Positions 12,938-24,274 of a DNA stretch of 64,000 nt are shown piece by piece. Position 1 is the first letter of the stretch. Each line of letters begins with the position of its first letter. The translations under genes were made by a program, and so were the position numbers. The stretch spans positions 138,681 through 202,680 of the forward strand of contig CAJJDP010000035.1 of the NCBI GenBank assembly GCA_905182995.1, given 5' to 3'. The DNA comes from Paramecium octaurelia. Lineage: Eukaryota > Ciliophora > Oligohymenophorea > Peniculida > Parameciidae. The notes under the pieces are model-generated. The model was not told the DNA's origin. It ran no database searches and saw nothing but the letters and a program-made list of their open reading frames with translations.

Positions 12938-14293
12938 TCAGTCACGATTTAAATTCAACAACTTGTTGAGTGATGAATGGGTCTTCGTGGCTTCAACCAA
13001 GAATTGATAGTAAGTTTGCCAATCAAAATGAGATTAATTATTCTTTTTAACCTACTTCATGAACTCAACCTTCAATTGCTGAATCAAACTATTGACACTC
13101 TAAATGCTCTTGAAATCCTTCATCTTCTTCATCTGCTACTTGAAGGTATCCCGCAATAGTTTATCGATCTGAATGATGGGAATCAACCCACATTACTCCT
13201 CATCGTAATTGTCAAACACTTTCTTCATCAGCACCTATGGAGTTTGTCGTCTTTGCATAGACTCCTCAGAACATAAGTATTGCATCCATTCGCATCTCTC
13301 GATGATGTTGTTATGATTCGTGTCGATGATTGACATTTCTTGATTGATTCTAAAATAATCTGGTTCCTCATCCTCATACAACCAAATGAGTAATTTGAGA
13401 TCCTTGATATTGATAATGGACAATTGATTGACATCAGTTATCGAGTACACATTCCATGCTCTGATGATATCCAAATAATCACTCTTCTTAACCGAGATAT
13501 TCTAGAGGAGGTGTTAATTTTTCTTATGATCAGCCTTCCAAGCCCAGAGATCTTTTTGTTATTGTGAACTCTCCTCCTATCCAATACTTTTCGATCTCAA
13601 TGTATATTCTATGATCATATAAAAAAGAGTATCAATTGATAATTCATCAATCCCCTTATAAATGTGATACAAATTCTATTGCAATTTAATGGCTGGCACT
13701 TAAGGAGCCTTGCATTCTCTTAACCATTTATTGAACTATTACTCAGATTCATCCATTGCATTTACCATTCGTTTTAATGCATATTAATAAGTTTAAGTGC
13801 CAGAATACTATAACATAAACTCTTGCAACTCATCATATTATACTGTCCATTCATAGAACTCATCAAAATCAACATGCTTATTTTTATCTTCGTCCATCAT
13901 CTAAAAACAAACATAACCCAATTTCTCTAACATACTTACAGATGGAATCACCAGTCCAGCTATTTTACACATGGCTCTTACTGCACATTACAATGTACTT
14001 ACCATCTCTTACTCTTCTAAAGTGTTCGACAAATCAAAATCAAATAATCTAAAAACAAACATACACTTCGTTTCGAAACTCTCTCCACTGAATATTGCAA
14101 ATGCAGCCAATGCTTCAAATGTATGCACTGATAGTTTGCCATCCTCTCCAGTCTAATCAGCCAATCTATGAAAGAGATCGATGCAATTATCAGTTAATGT
14201 TGCGAAAATATCATCGAATTACTCTAAATTTAAATAACAACTCTAAGGGTAGTATTTGTCTATCGTATCTACACAATCGAAAAGTTCTCTCAT
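12938..14293 (-). CDS. EF-hand protein
   Basis: An intronless 451-residue protein. Three calcium-loop-like sequences are visible: FDFDLSNTLEEQE (~90-104), MDEDKNKHVDFDEF (~145-158) and IDTNHNNIIERCEW (~318-330); a fourth, FDNYDEEQCGLI, is degenerate. The layout of paired EF-hands in an all-helical protein resembles the large calmodulin-like family of ciliates, but the length and spacing fit no subfamily I recognise. A 39-nt stretch that starts GTAAGT and ends TTTTAG was kept as coding because it supplies the entering helix of the second EF-hand. The stop is only 47 bp from the SET-gene start. Confidence 0.8.
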
Positions 14294-14390
14294 TGTTATG
14301 CTTTTTAATTTAACTATAAGAGATGGATCAAACTAAGTTGCATGCTTCTAAAATATTTACCCCATTTTTAGTATATAGATAATAATAATA

Positions 14391-15221
14391 TCAATTTTTA
14401 TAAAACTTGTCTCCCTTCCATTCCCCACTCACTTCGTATCCATCGTATCTGATCAAACAACCATGTCCATTTCGCTTCCCATTCAAAAACTACATTCAAT
14501 TATATCATTATACCTAACCCTAGTACTAACTCCCATCAGGATAGGTATACACACCATATCCATTTATTTCATTGTTTGAGAATTCACCCTAATAGAAACT
14601 ACCATCTCTCCATAACATCATTCCATCCCCATCCATACGATTACATTTGAATTATCCTTAATATCTAATTTTTAATTAAAAGGCGTACTTTGATCCATTA
14701 CTAGACAGGTACACTCCTTCTCCTTCTCTCATTCCTCTAATGAAATTACCACAATAGATGGACCCATTCTTGAAATATTCTTCTCCGTAACCATGTTTCT
14801 CATTATTCTCCCATTATCCCTTATATATTGAAGTACTATGGTTAACATATTCCCCATATCCCTGAAATCTATTATTTACAATGCTCCCCTGATAACTAAA
14901 AGTATTAAATATTCATATACTATTCATCTTCACTATATTGCAGTCTACATATCCCATGTGCTCTTCCATTAATCCAATTACTTAAATAATAACATTTTTT
15001 TCATACCCTTCTAAAATTGAGCCATTTGGATAAATTAATATCCCGAAACCATGTCTTTCGCCATTTTCCATTTCGCCTATATATACCAAACCGTCTTCTA
15101 AGGCAATTGCATTAGCCAAATTCTCCTTCTTTAGAAGTTTTTATTTGAACATTGTTAGTTTATCACCTTACTCGACAGATTCCGAAGGTAAAGACCTGCC
15201 CTCAGTACACAAAGTATACAT
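14391..15221 (-). CDS. MORN-repeat protein
   Basis: 243 residues after four introns (14490-14513, 14665-14688, 14896-14920, 14981-15006), each of which joins MORN repeats in frame. Seven or more repeats run from ~45 to the C-terminus (e.g. YIGEMENGERHGFG, YKGQWENNEKHGYG, YQGEFSNNEINGYG). There is no obvious acylation signal, IQ motif or second domain. It likely acts as a small scaffold at membranes or cilia. It is divergent from the next MORN gene across ~400 bp. Confidence 0.85.
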
Positions 15222-15628
15222 TAGTTAAATTAATCTAAATTTATTCGAAATATCATGTTTAATACACAAGCAATCATAATTTGATATCAATAGACGAGTT
15301 ATTAATTAAGAAAACGACTCCATTTCCAATTGTCTTACTATCAAAATTAACAATAAGTCTAACTAACAGGTATCACTTTAAATTGCAGATACTCTAAATT
15401 TGCATGATATGATACATACTTTAATTAGATAGATATTCAGCTATTTACTAAAATTATTAAACTTTATTTTATATAATACTCGGATTATAATGTTGTGCAT
15501 TATTAGATTATCGCAAGTATTTTAAATAGTAAATGATTATGGGCATATATGTTTGGTATCATAAAAATTATGATAATTAATACGTTCTAATAAATAGTTG
15601 CCAATTCATTTTTATTATTATATTTATT
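15222..15628. other. Divergent promoter region between two MORN genes
   Basis: 407 bases of AT-rich sequence between the start codons of two MORN genes on opposite strands. No defined element was recognised. Confidence 0.5.
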
Positions 15629-17017
15629 ATGAATTATTAAGCTGTTTTAGATTAGATCAAATGTTATGAACCTCACTTCGAAGATTATAATTTCCTTGAG
15701 TTTTAGAAGTTTAATCCTAAGTTAATAATCACTAATAATTATGTTTATTATGGGCAATTTGAAAACAATCTTAGACATGGAAAAGGTTAATTCTGCATCT
15801 CTATGAGATAGGTATACTCTTATAACACAGTGGACGCAAGTATGAAGGGCAGTGGTAGAATGACTAGAAATAAGGTTATGGTTGGGAATTGTTGGCCAAT
15901 GGATCTCAATACGAGGGAAATTATGCAATGGGAAAACCGCATGGATAAGGCAAATTTATTTGGCCCAACGGAGAAGTGTATGAAGGTGAATGGAACTTGG
16001 GCGTTAAGGAGGGTCAAGGTAATAAATCCAAGTTTATTATTAAAAGGAACATGGTACGGTTTAAAAGGAGAGTAATACTAAGGGGAATGGATAAACAATG
16101 TGGCTTATGGATACGGAGAACACATTCATAGCAACGGTGATCGTTATGTGGGGAATTTCAAGGATTGGCTGAAAAATGGAGAGGGTCAAGAATACTTTAG
16201 CAATGGTGACCGGTACCAAGGGAACTATTAGAATGGTAAACCTCATGGCTATGGAGAATATTATTGGAGTAATGGGGCCGTATTTTAAGGGTACTTTAAG
16301 GATGGATTGAGATGCGGAAAAGGAATTTGGAAGAGAAGAGAAGATTCTCCATCCGATCAATATTAAGGAGAATATGAAGAGGATAAGAAAAATGGATATG
16401 GAGTTTATAAATGGTCTAATGGCAATGAATACAGGGGTATCTTTATGAATGATTACAAACACGGTTATGGCGAAATGCATTATGTTGATGGGAAGATACT
16501 TAAGGGAAATTGGGAATAAGGTAAACTAGTTAATGAGATCAAATCGAATTCATCCAAAAAGATGTCGAATTCATTTGACAATCATATTAAGATAGTTGAC
16601 AATACACATTATTTTAATAAGAGTTAATAAAACAAAAATATATTGATGGATAATCAATTGCAAAATAATAACTAAATTAAAAATATTCCTTACAATGAGT
16701 GTGATAACGAAAAGTTAAGTAATTAATATGCTGATGCATTTAACAGTAATAAAGATATCCCTAACAACAACAAAAGTAACCCAGCTTCCTCTTAAACCCA
16801 CAGAACCACAAAAACAATTCGGATAAGATAGTATCAGAAGGATAAATCTTTTAGTATGAGTCAATAAAATTCACAATATGGACCTTCGAGTCCTAAAAGA
16901 GATTTTTCAGAGAAGAATGAAAAACAAAAAACGTAAACTAGATTTTGCATCAAAACATCTGACAATTTTTATCTACACATAAGAAGGCCAAAATAGTTCT
17001 CTTTATACTAAAATTGA
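15629..17017 (+). CDS. MORN-repeat protein with disordered C-terminal tail
   Basis: 444 residues, two introns (15786-15811, which starts GTT, and 16019-16046). After a ~40-residue N-terminus starting MNYQAVLDQIKCYEPHFEDY, about ten MORN repeats run to ~285 (e.g. YEGQWQNDQKQGYG, YQGEWINNVAYGYG). One repeat has an insertion (WKRREDSPSDQYQGEY). The C-terminal ~150 residues are Asn/Gln/Ser/Lys-rich and probably disordered. The start was chosen because it is the first in-frame ATG and the N-terminus reads as coding. Confidence 0.88.
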
Positions 17018-17099
17018 TTATATTTACTATTCATTTCATAGACATAATTCTGTATAAAAGTGTTACATGTACAAAATAATAAATAAAACTTATTTGGAT

Positions 17100-17894
17100 A
17101 TGTAGTTGTTAAGAGTTTTTCTTATTCGACATGGGTAATCTATGTATCAGAGTCTGAAAATTGTGTCTGGCAAGAACGAATTAGGTTTGAGTGGATTAGG
17201 CATTGTATAATCCAAGAGAGCTGGAACTCTATTACAAAATTTAAAATTTGATTAAGTCTACACAAGTGATTATAAGAGGTATAATTATTCAGTAACCTAA
17301 GATGCATTGAATCTTATACTCATATTGAGAATTAGTTGAAATAAAAACCCAGAGTCATTACATATACACCTTTATTAAGAGAAGTTAATTAAGGCGAAGA
17401 AACATTAAAATCTTACTAGGATGTCTCTCTCTAATCACAACCCAAACAATCTTCAGATCTGAACAATGAAATCTAGGAAAGAGTTGAAACCTTTCTTCAT
17501 CAATTGATTAGAGATTAAATATACAAAAAATCTTATAAATTTGTAATTAATTATATAACAATAGTTTCCATATCGACATTAACTAGGATCATAAATAGAT
17601 ACAAATAACTTCTACAATCCCTCAGTTTAGTAGTTCAGCTCTTATTCCAAGGAATCTGGCATGATTAAAGTTTTAGTTTTAAGTCATGCTGGATTTATAG
17701 CATAAACTCTTAGATATCTTCATCATAGACAAAATTCTCATTTATCTAATAGTGAACAACCTTGCATCTATGCTAAAAATGGAGCAATATTTCTATTGGA
17801 TTTCTATGTGTCAGATTTAGAGAGTTGGGATTGCAAAATATCATTAACGAATTGGAAACGAGGAATTAATACTCCTTTCGATTTAATTAATTGA
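17100..17894 (+). CDS. Histidine phosphatase superfamily protein (phosphoglycerate mutase-like)
   Basis: 249 residues, two introns (17279-17301 and 17543-17564). The catalytic RHG lies at residues 10-12 (FLIRHGQS); then come NELGLSGLG, FDQVYTSDYKR, the TPLLREVNQGEE region with the catalytic Glu, and the second histidine motif VLSHAGFI near ~175. All core residues of the branch-1 family (PhoE/GpmB/SixA-like) are present. Substrate cannot be told; low-specificity phosphatase is as likely as a sugar-phosphate enzyme. The start is the only ATG that includes the RHG motif; an ATG 33 nt downstream would lose it. Confidence 0.85.
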
Positions 17895-18203
17895 TTATTG
17901 GTTAATATCTATATATATAATATTCTAGTTATATAAGTTTTTTGAATTATATAATTTTCATTTTTTGATCATTATTCCATATTAAAATTACGATCCTCAA
18001 TTAAATCAAAAACACCATGCTATTTGGTAATCTTTTTGCTGTACTGCATTAATTTAGACTTTATCCACCTTTAATCTTTCATTTATTATTCCCAAACGAA
18101 ATTCTGAGAAGCAAATTTAGTTTTAATTTTGTATTTATAGAATTAGCTGTCAGAATGAGATACAATAGAATATTAAGCAATTTGTTAAATAAATGATATT
18201 AAA
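17895..18203. other. Intergenic region between convergent genes
   Basis: 309 bases between convergent genes. An open stretch on the minus strand continues past the stop at 18204 but without a convincing coding signal. Confidence 0.5.
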
Positions 18204-18986
18204 TCATATTAGTACTCTCGTTAATTCGAATTCTCCGAAGAAATTCAAATTGTTGAGTTCTTAACTCCCATAGACACTCCAGGAGCCAATAAATTTGTTT
18301 TCCACTTTGTTATATACTCCTTTAAATTATTGTAGCAAATATAAATGGTCACCTTTTTCATTCTTTTCTAATAATTCACAATCAAGACTCGTTCTCAAAT
18401 GAATGGTAATTTCTTGTTCTAAGTTTGTAGATATGTGTCCCTCTGCTGACCAAGGATCATGATCCTGCTCCATTCTTATTTAAAGCTCTAATTTATTATG
18501 AGAAGTAAAGAATGATTAGAATCTCAGTAGCTTTTGAGTAGAGAAATTCTTATAATTGAAGCTGGTTAACTTCCATAAGGTAAATTAAGTCTAATCTTAG
18601 ATGCTATTGAGCATTCCTACATTGGCTTGAAGAGATAAGCGCTTTTCTTGCAATAATTTCTATTCAATTTCTTTTTTAACTTTTTTCCTTCTACTAACTT
18701 CTACAATTGTTCCGCAAACACATATTAACACGAAGAGACAAACAATAAGTATAATGACGGGAAAGCTGTCATTATCATCTTAATCCTATTCTGACGTAAT
18801 CGTTTATGTATTTTCAGAAGTCTAGTCAACGTCTTTTTCTGAGAGAAATCTAACATGTTTAGAACCTAAATTATCGGTTTCTTTTATATTGTCATCAATC
18901 AACTAGGCTAGTTAAAGTAGCATCTTATAAATTAAAAACTTAATATTGTAACAATTCTTATTTTTCTTTGAATAAGCATAGTCCAT
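18204..18986 (-). CDS. Single-TM protein, unrecognised
   Basis: 260 residues, no intron found. A short acidic, Ser/Thr-rich N-terminal part precedes one clear membrane segment (FPVIILIVCLFVLICVCGTIV, ~80-100). A basic SRRKKVKK stretch follows, so the C-terminal ~155 residues are probably cytosolic; they look globular with alternating hydrophobic residues. An N-terminal hydrophobic stretch (~18-32) may be a poor signal peptide, and the true start could be a later ATG. Function unknown. Confidence 0.6.
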
Positions 18987-19153
18987 ATTATATGATAAAA
19001 ATAGATTTTTTATAATATTCTCATCTATTCACTATTATTTAAATTTTGAATTAATAAAATATAAATATATGATGCATTAAGTGAACGGTTGAACCAAGAA
19101 TTAAATAATAAATAAATTGATATTTATACTCTTTTATAACAAATACCCATATT

Positions 19154-20478
19154 TCAACTTAATTCTTTTTCTACTTCAGCTAAATCTTTGGGCATTTCAT
19201 CAATTTTAGTGTTGTAATATTTTTCAACTTCTAACAAGAGATTAGCTTCTTGTTGTGCTACCATATTAATGGCAACTCCCTTTCTACCATATCTACCAGC
19301 TCTTCCAACTCTAAAATAATATATTAACATAGTATTACCTATGGATGTATTGCTCCTTTAATCTTGGGAATTCATAATTGATGACTAATGACAATTATTG
19401 GACATCAATTCCTCTACCCATAAGATCTGTTGAAACAAGGATTCTGGCAGCTCCTTTTTTGAATTCTTGCATAACCTACTATAGCTACAATAGATTTACT
19501 TATTCTCTCTCTTTTTGTTCCATTTGACTGTGGATTTTACTGACAGTAAAACCTTCAGCGGTCAATTTGTCATACAAATCATCAACGGTTTTTTTGGAGT
19601 TGCAGAATAAGATTGATTAAGAAACTGTAAGATTCTTATACAATTCAACCAAAACTCTGAATTTTTGATCTTCTTGTTGGATGGCAATGTAGAATTATCT
19701 AATACCCTCCAATGTCAATTATTCTTTCTTAACCAAAATCTTAGCTGTTCCGTCTCTTAAGAACTATTTACTCAATTCAATAATTTCTTATGGGAAAGTA
19801 GCACTAAATAATGCTAGCAAAAACTTAAATGTCAGAAATACCAATTTAAATATCTCCTGGAACCATTTTTAGGATTTCTGCGAAGTTATCACTAAAACCT
19901 TAGTCTAACATTTAATCAGCTTCATCTACAACAAGCAATTTCATAAATGTGGCATCCAAATATTTGTTTTTCATCATATCGATCAATCTACCTGGAGTAG
20001 CGATAATGATGTGCACTCCTTATTTGCATTTTTCTCTGGTCTCCTAGGTTGAGGTACCACCAATGCAACAGAAGGCTTCGATGTTCAAGTATTGACCAAT
20101 TCCTTTAACCACATCATAAATTTGCTTTGCCAATTCTCTAACTGGTGCTAGAATGATGACTTGAGTCTTTCTTTGGTTTGGGTCGATTCTCTGTAAAGCA
20201 CCAATGGTGAATGTACCAGTTTTTCCAGTTCCTAAAAAGAATCATTAGATGATAATAACATACCTGATTATGCTTGTGCCAAGACATCCTTTCCTATAAT
20301 GACTGGTTTGATGGCTTTTTGTTAGATGGCTGATGGTCTTTCGAAACCATAAGAGAAGATGCCTCTTAATAAATCTTTGCTCAAATTTAATTCTTCGAAT
20401 GTTTCGACATGCTTGCAAAATACTTCATTGAAATACCTCATTCCAATTTTCTTGTAAATCTTGTGTTGTTTGATCCAT
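19154..20478 (-). CDS. eIF4A: DEAD-box RNA helicase, eIF4A family
   Basis: 395 residues, five introns (19311-19338, 19476-19499, 19814-19841, 20232-20263, 20412-20436). The helicase motifs are all present: Q motif (FERPSAIQQKAI), Walker A AQSGTGKT, Ia APVRELA, GG, TPGR, DEAD (VVDEADQML), SAT (LFSATFP), ILVSTD, RGID and HRVGRAGR. Length and the N-terminal region ([17 protein letters not shown]) match eIF4A rather than longer DEAD-box proteins; the close relatives eIF4A-III/FAL1 cannot be excluded. Role: ATP-dependent RNA unwinding in translation initiation (or the exon junction complex). The Thr of the usual PTRELA is Val here. The frame only works with TAA/TAG read as Gln, including DEADQ. 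Confidence 0.93.
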
Positions 20479-20768
20479 AATTATTCTAATAAATTATTTT
20501 ATTTTGTTACTTAAGACAATGTCCTTTTTATTTTAAATAAAAAGATTTAAATTGTCCCCTATAAAAACAATGAAATTTAATAATTCCCAAACTAATTATA
20601 ATACAAACCAATCGTGCCAATTTCAAAGACTTTAAGACTTATTATCAATTAATACACATATCAAAAAGACACAAATTAATTCAAATTCAATTATTCATTT
20701 ATTAAGCCGATGCAATACCACCTCTCTAGTTACTTCCCTTGTAAATCTATTACTATATAAATTTATAT

Positions 20769-21767
20769 TCACTTTCGTTCTTTTATTGCAATGATCCACA
20801 TCATTATCCTCCACAGCAATTGAATTATTGATCCATACAATAGCAATGACCCTATGACATAATCATCAATCTACAATTTTAGTTTCTAGAATTTACGAAT
20901 TTTCTTACCCCATCACTAATAATCACTTTTGTTTCCCAAATCAAGAAGAACCCTTAACCAACTACGAGCAGAGTGCACAAAAATATTGAAAGAGCAAACT
21001 GTGAATACACTCCCATCAAAATTAGCATTAATACCAATGTCGGAACTAACAGAAAAAGTGAGCCAACTAAAAATTATATGGAATACATTATACTACTAAA
21101 TGAAAAACTGGTTTTCGTCTTGAATGAATAAACAGTCAAAGCCAAAACGAAGATGAAGGTGATTCCTATGGCCTACCACACTATCCCTACTCCAAATTCA
21201 TAGGCGATAATGATGCATAGATTTGTTACCAAAAATCCAAAGAATAGAATATAAAGTCCTAAGATAATGAAGTTCAAAGGTTTCTAAATCTCAAAACTAA
21301 CATCATACCTATCTAACCCTTTGATTTCCGCAGAATAGAATGATGTGAAGTATCAAAGAAAAAACTATGGAAACCCAAAACAGCCATGTCGAATTGTAAC
21401 GACTGATGTATGTGCAACCACACTATGAGAAACTGCCAAAAGCACAGTAGCAGCTCTCCTCCTGTCCAGTTGTCACTAACCAATACTGCATATTTGTATA
21501 TAGTCCTAAGATCACCATCAGAAAAGTAAACGCTAGTTCCATCGTAAGGAAGGTGTAAACCTTTAGGATAAAGTCAGCTCTTGTCTATGTATTGTCAAAA
21601 TTTGTATTTCTCAGAGGATGCTTTTGGGTATTAGTATTCTATATAATCTTTATAATTACTCCTTGATTTGTTCTACTTTCACTTTTTGGTATCTGTTCCG
21701 ATCCTACTGATTATTAAGCAGCGATATCCAGAGAAATGTACTAATCGTTTGATTATGGTCCTTACAT
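20769..21767 (-). CDS. Lifeguard / BI-1 family (TMBIM) membrane protein
   Basis: 316 residues, two introns (20886-20908 and 21284-21308). After a ~75-residue Gln/Ser-rich cytosolic N-terminus come about seven membrane segments, from FILKVYTFLTMELAFTFLMV to IGSLLLYGSIIQLLWRIMM. The LFG signature of an acidic Asp before the last segment is present (IDDYVIGSLLLYGSI). One atypical feature is a Cys-rich loop (EESCYCAFGSFSQCGC) between the first and second membrane segments. The family forms Ca2+-leak channels of ER/Golgi and modulates stress and cell death. Confidence 0.85.
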
Positions 21768-22325
21768 TATTGAAGAAAGATAATATTAATTTAAATTTAT
21801 ATCTCACTGTTATAATTTTTATCAAATTAGAAGTTGAATAAATATTGAATCATATTCTGTATTGATTCAAGATTTAATTTAGTAGAACCAAATTGCAGAG
21901 CCTTTCAATCCTTAGGCTATGATTCAAGAGGAGTTTGATCTCTAGATATTATTTAAAATATTAATCACTTTTTTTATATAAATTATCTTATTTTTTGTAC
22001 CTAATTATTTCAAAATTAAAATCCATTTCAATATTCAGAGAATACTTTATATGAAAGTACAATCATATTTTTAAATGATTATAATTATTCTTGAGAAAAG
22101 ATATACAAATTAATTATTAAGAAATTTAAGTTAATTAGAAAAGGAGGGTAAAATTAAAATGTTCTCTAAATTATAATGAAAAACATTTGAGGATGTGCTA
22201 TGGATCTAAATAGGCAGTTATTTAATTTTTAGAATTTATTATACAATTAAACTAGGTTTATTATTGATTAATAAAAATAGCAACAGAAAAAATACTAATA
22301 AATTAAAAGAACAAATAATTTTATA
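21768..22325. other. AT-rich intergenic region (divergent)
   Basis: 558 bases between divergent genes. No gene, RNA or repeat could be supported. Confidence 0.5.
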
Positions 22326-22824
22326 ATGATATAAGTAATTGAAGACAGAAGTGGTATTGAAAACAATTAATTTTAGAGGGATAATAATAATAATATGAAA
22401 TTGATGGAGTTTCATTGAGGATGTGGGAAGAAGGTAATGAAGTTTTCTAAGTTTTTTAGTAGCTAATTAATATAGACAGGAGATACAGGTAGAAAATGGC
22501 TCTATAATAAACTTAGTCGATGTAACTTTAGTGGTGGTAAAATAGTGTGGATAAATTGTTTTAAAAGTGCAATGGAGTTCCAAAGAAATATCTTTAAAAA
22601 TTGAAAGTGATGATGATGGGTAAGTCAAACAGGCAATGTAGTATATGTTGTAATTAATTCTAAAAAGGTATCGAATTTTTATTTAAATAGATGAACTAAT
22701 TACGTAGCTACCTTGTAAGCATATCTACCACAAATCTTGTGTGGATTCATGGCTTTAGAGTAGCACGAAATGTCCGAATTGCCGATCAGATGTATTAGAA
22801 GCCTTAAAGAATATGGAGAAATGA
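22326..22824 (+). CDS. Small RING-H2 finger protein (E3 ubiquitin ligase type)
   Basis: 150 residues, two introns of 23 nt (22354-22376, 22668-22690). The C-terminal half is a RING-H2 finger: CSICCNQF ... LPCKHIYHKSCVDSWL ... KCPNC, with the Cys3-His2-Cys3 ligands all present. The N-terminal part is Gln-rich with a short helical segment (NSVDKLFQKCNG). There is no membrane segment, so it is likely a soluble E3. Substrate is unknown. Both introns disrupt the frame, so splicing is needed to give the finger. Confidence 0.88.
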
Positions 22825-23117
22825 TTTTCATTTCTATGGACAAGATTATATAAAATACAAAAAAATTATTGCTTACAAATACTGACTAGTTAAGAAAAGT
22901 TTGGAACATTCGCTTAAATTTTATTTTCTTTAATTTTTAGGAGAATCAGATAATTCTATGCTTTTATTAAAATTCAAATTATTCTCTTTATTCAAGTTAG
23001 TTCAATGGTCTTTTTAGTTGAAAAACCTTTGAAACACATTGACTCTTATTGGACTTTTCAAGCAATTCAGTTTTTATTATATCAATTTGGAAGTTGGATC
23101 TTAATATATTAAATAAA

Positions 23118-24252
23118 TCATAATTTTTTTATTATGTTTTTAACTATCTCTTACTGATCCTGATAGATTTTGTCACCACTGTTATAGATTATGTAAATGG
23201 TTCCAATATTTACATAAATTGCATATTTATGTTCATTAACATATTATACAAAGGGTTCTTCATTAAATTGTTTGAATTACAAAAGATAACTTAAGGTTCC
23301 TTGTGTGTTTGTACTTAAGGAGAATTGTGGAATCAAGCATATTATTTTGGTTACTAAATAGTGTTGTTCTAACTATTACATTTCAAATATTTATCCAAAT
23401 CAATGTTTTACGATAAGGAATCAGTCATATTGTTAAAGACATCAATATTAAATGTCTTAAAAAATTGTTGTTTTGCATGATATTTGTCTCTGACTTCTTG
23501 AGTGTTCATTATGTCAGTCAAAAGTATTGTGGAGTTATCCCTACACAATATTAAGAATTGAAATACATCTCATATTTTCTGAAATCTGATACTTGCATAT
23601 CTCCACTCATCTTGGAAACTTTGTTAACTAAAATTTGATAATCGCTATATTTTGGTTGACTCAAACTAATAATCTAAAGTTCTAGGGATTGTCTCTCCTA
23701 AAAGTCAATCAAACCCATATGATAAGCTGTTGTTGGCAATTGTCGCATGTTCTCTAAAAGATTTAATAATGGAGAAAACAAAATCGTTCCATATGCTTAT
23801 AACTACAAAGCAAGTTCCAGAGCCACCTTTGAACCTATCCCGCTTGTGACAATATACAAACGAGTGAATTTATAGTCTAATTCTTCTTTAAAAGTATTAA
23901 AAGCATTCACATACTATTACGTATATTCAGCAATTGATTTTGGAGTTTTAGTGATTATTGTGTAACCTGCTCCTTAAATATCCAAAAACATTAAATGGCC
24001 TAGATCCGTCCACTTTTCATAGGTTGAATTTGGCCCCACTCCTAATTGATCAAAGAATAGAGCACTAGATAATATGGCAAAATACCTTTAACCAGGTTTT
24101 GAACCAATGAATAGGAACATTGTATCAGATGTCTTTTTCTCATAGGTTACCATGTATGCTGCGAATGAATTCAATGAACATGTAGTTACCAAATCATCCT
24201 TGTTACACTCGATTTATGCATAAGCCAAGGCGAAAAAAATAAATATATACAT
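23118..24252 (-). CDS. Secreted serine-carboxypeptidase-like (S10) protein, catalytic motif degenerate
   Basis: 360 residues, two introns (23354-23379, 23541-23566). It starts with a signal peptide (MYIFIFFALAYAQ). The fold markers of the S10 alpha/beta-hydrolases are visible: an oxyanion-side segment MFLFIGSKPGQ, a FLDIQGAGYT motif (normally D-x-P-x-G-x-G-x-S), a nucleophile-elbow region and a C-terminal NTQGTLSYL segment. The elbow reads IVTSGIGSKVA instead of GESYG, and the C-terminal His is not obvious. It is likely a non-peptidase relative secreted or in a vacuole. The second intron could instead start 6 nt later (GTT, 20 nt). It is divergent from ARMC9 across only 22 bp. Confidence 0.65.
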
Positions 24253-24274
24253 AAATTTAATAATATTATCTGTT

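Noticed and set aside
13925-13970. An intron of 39 nt (GTAAGT...TTTTAG) in the EF-hand gene.
   Set aside because: The stretch is in frame, supplies the entering helix of the second EF-hand, and is longer than typical introns here.
16981-17130. A start at the ATG of the MGNLCIRV-type frame for the phosphatase gene.
   Set aside because: That frame stops after a few codons; the ATG at 17100 gives the RHG motif and the full domain.
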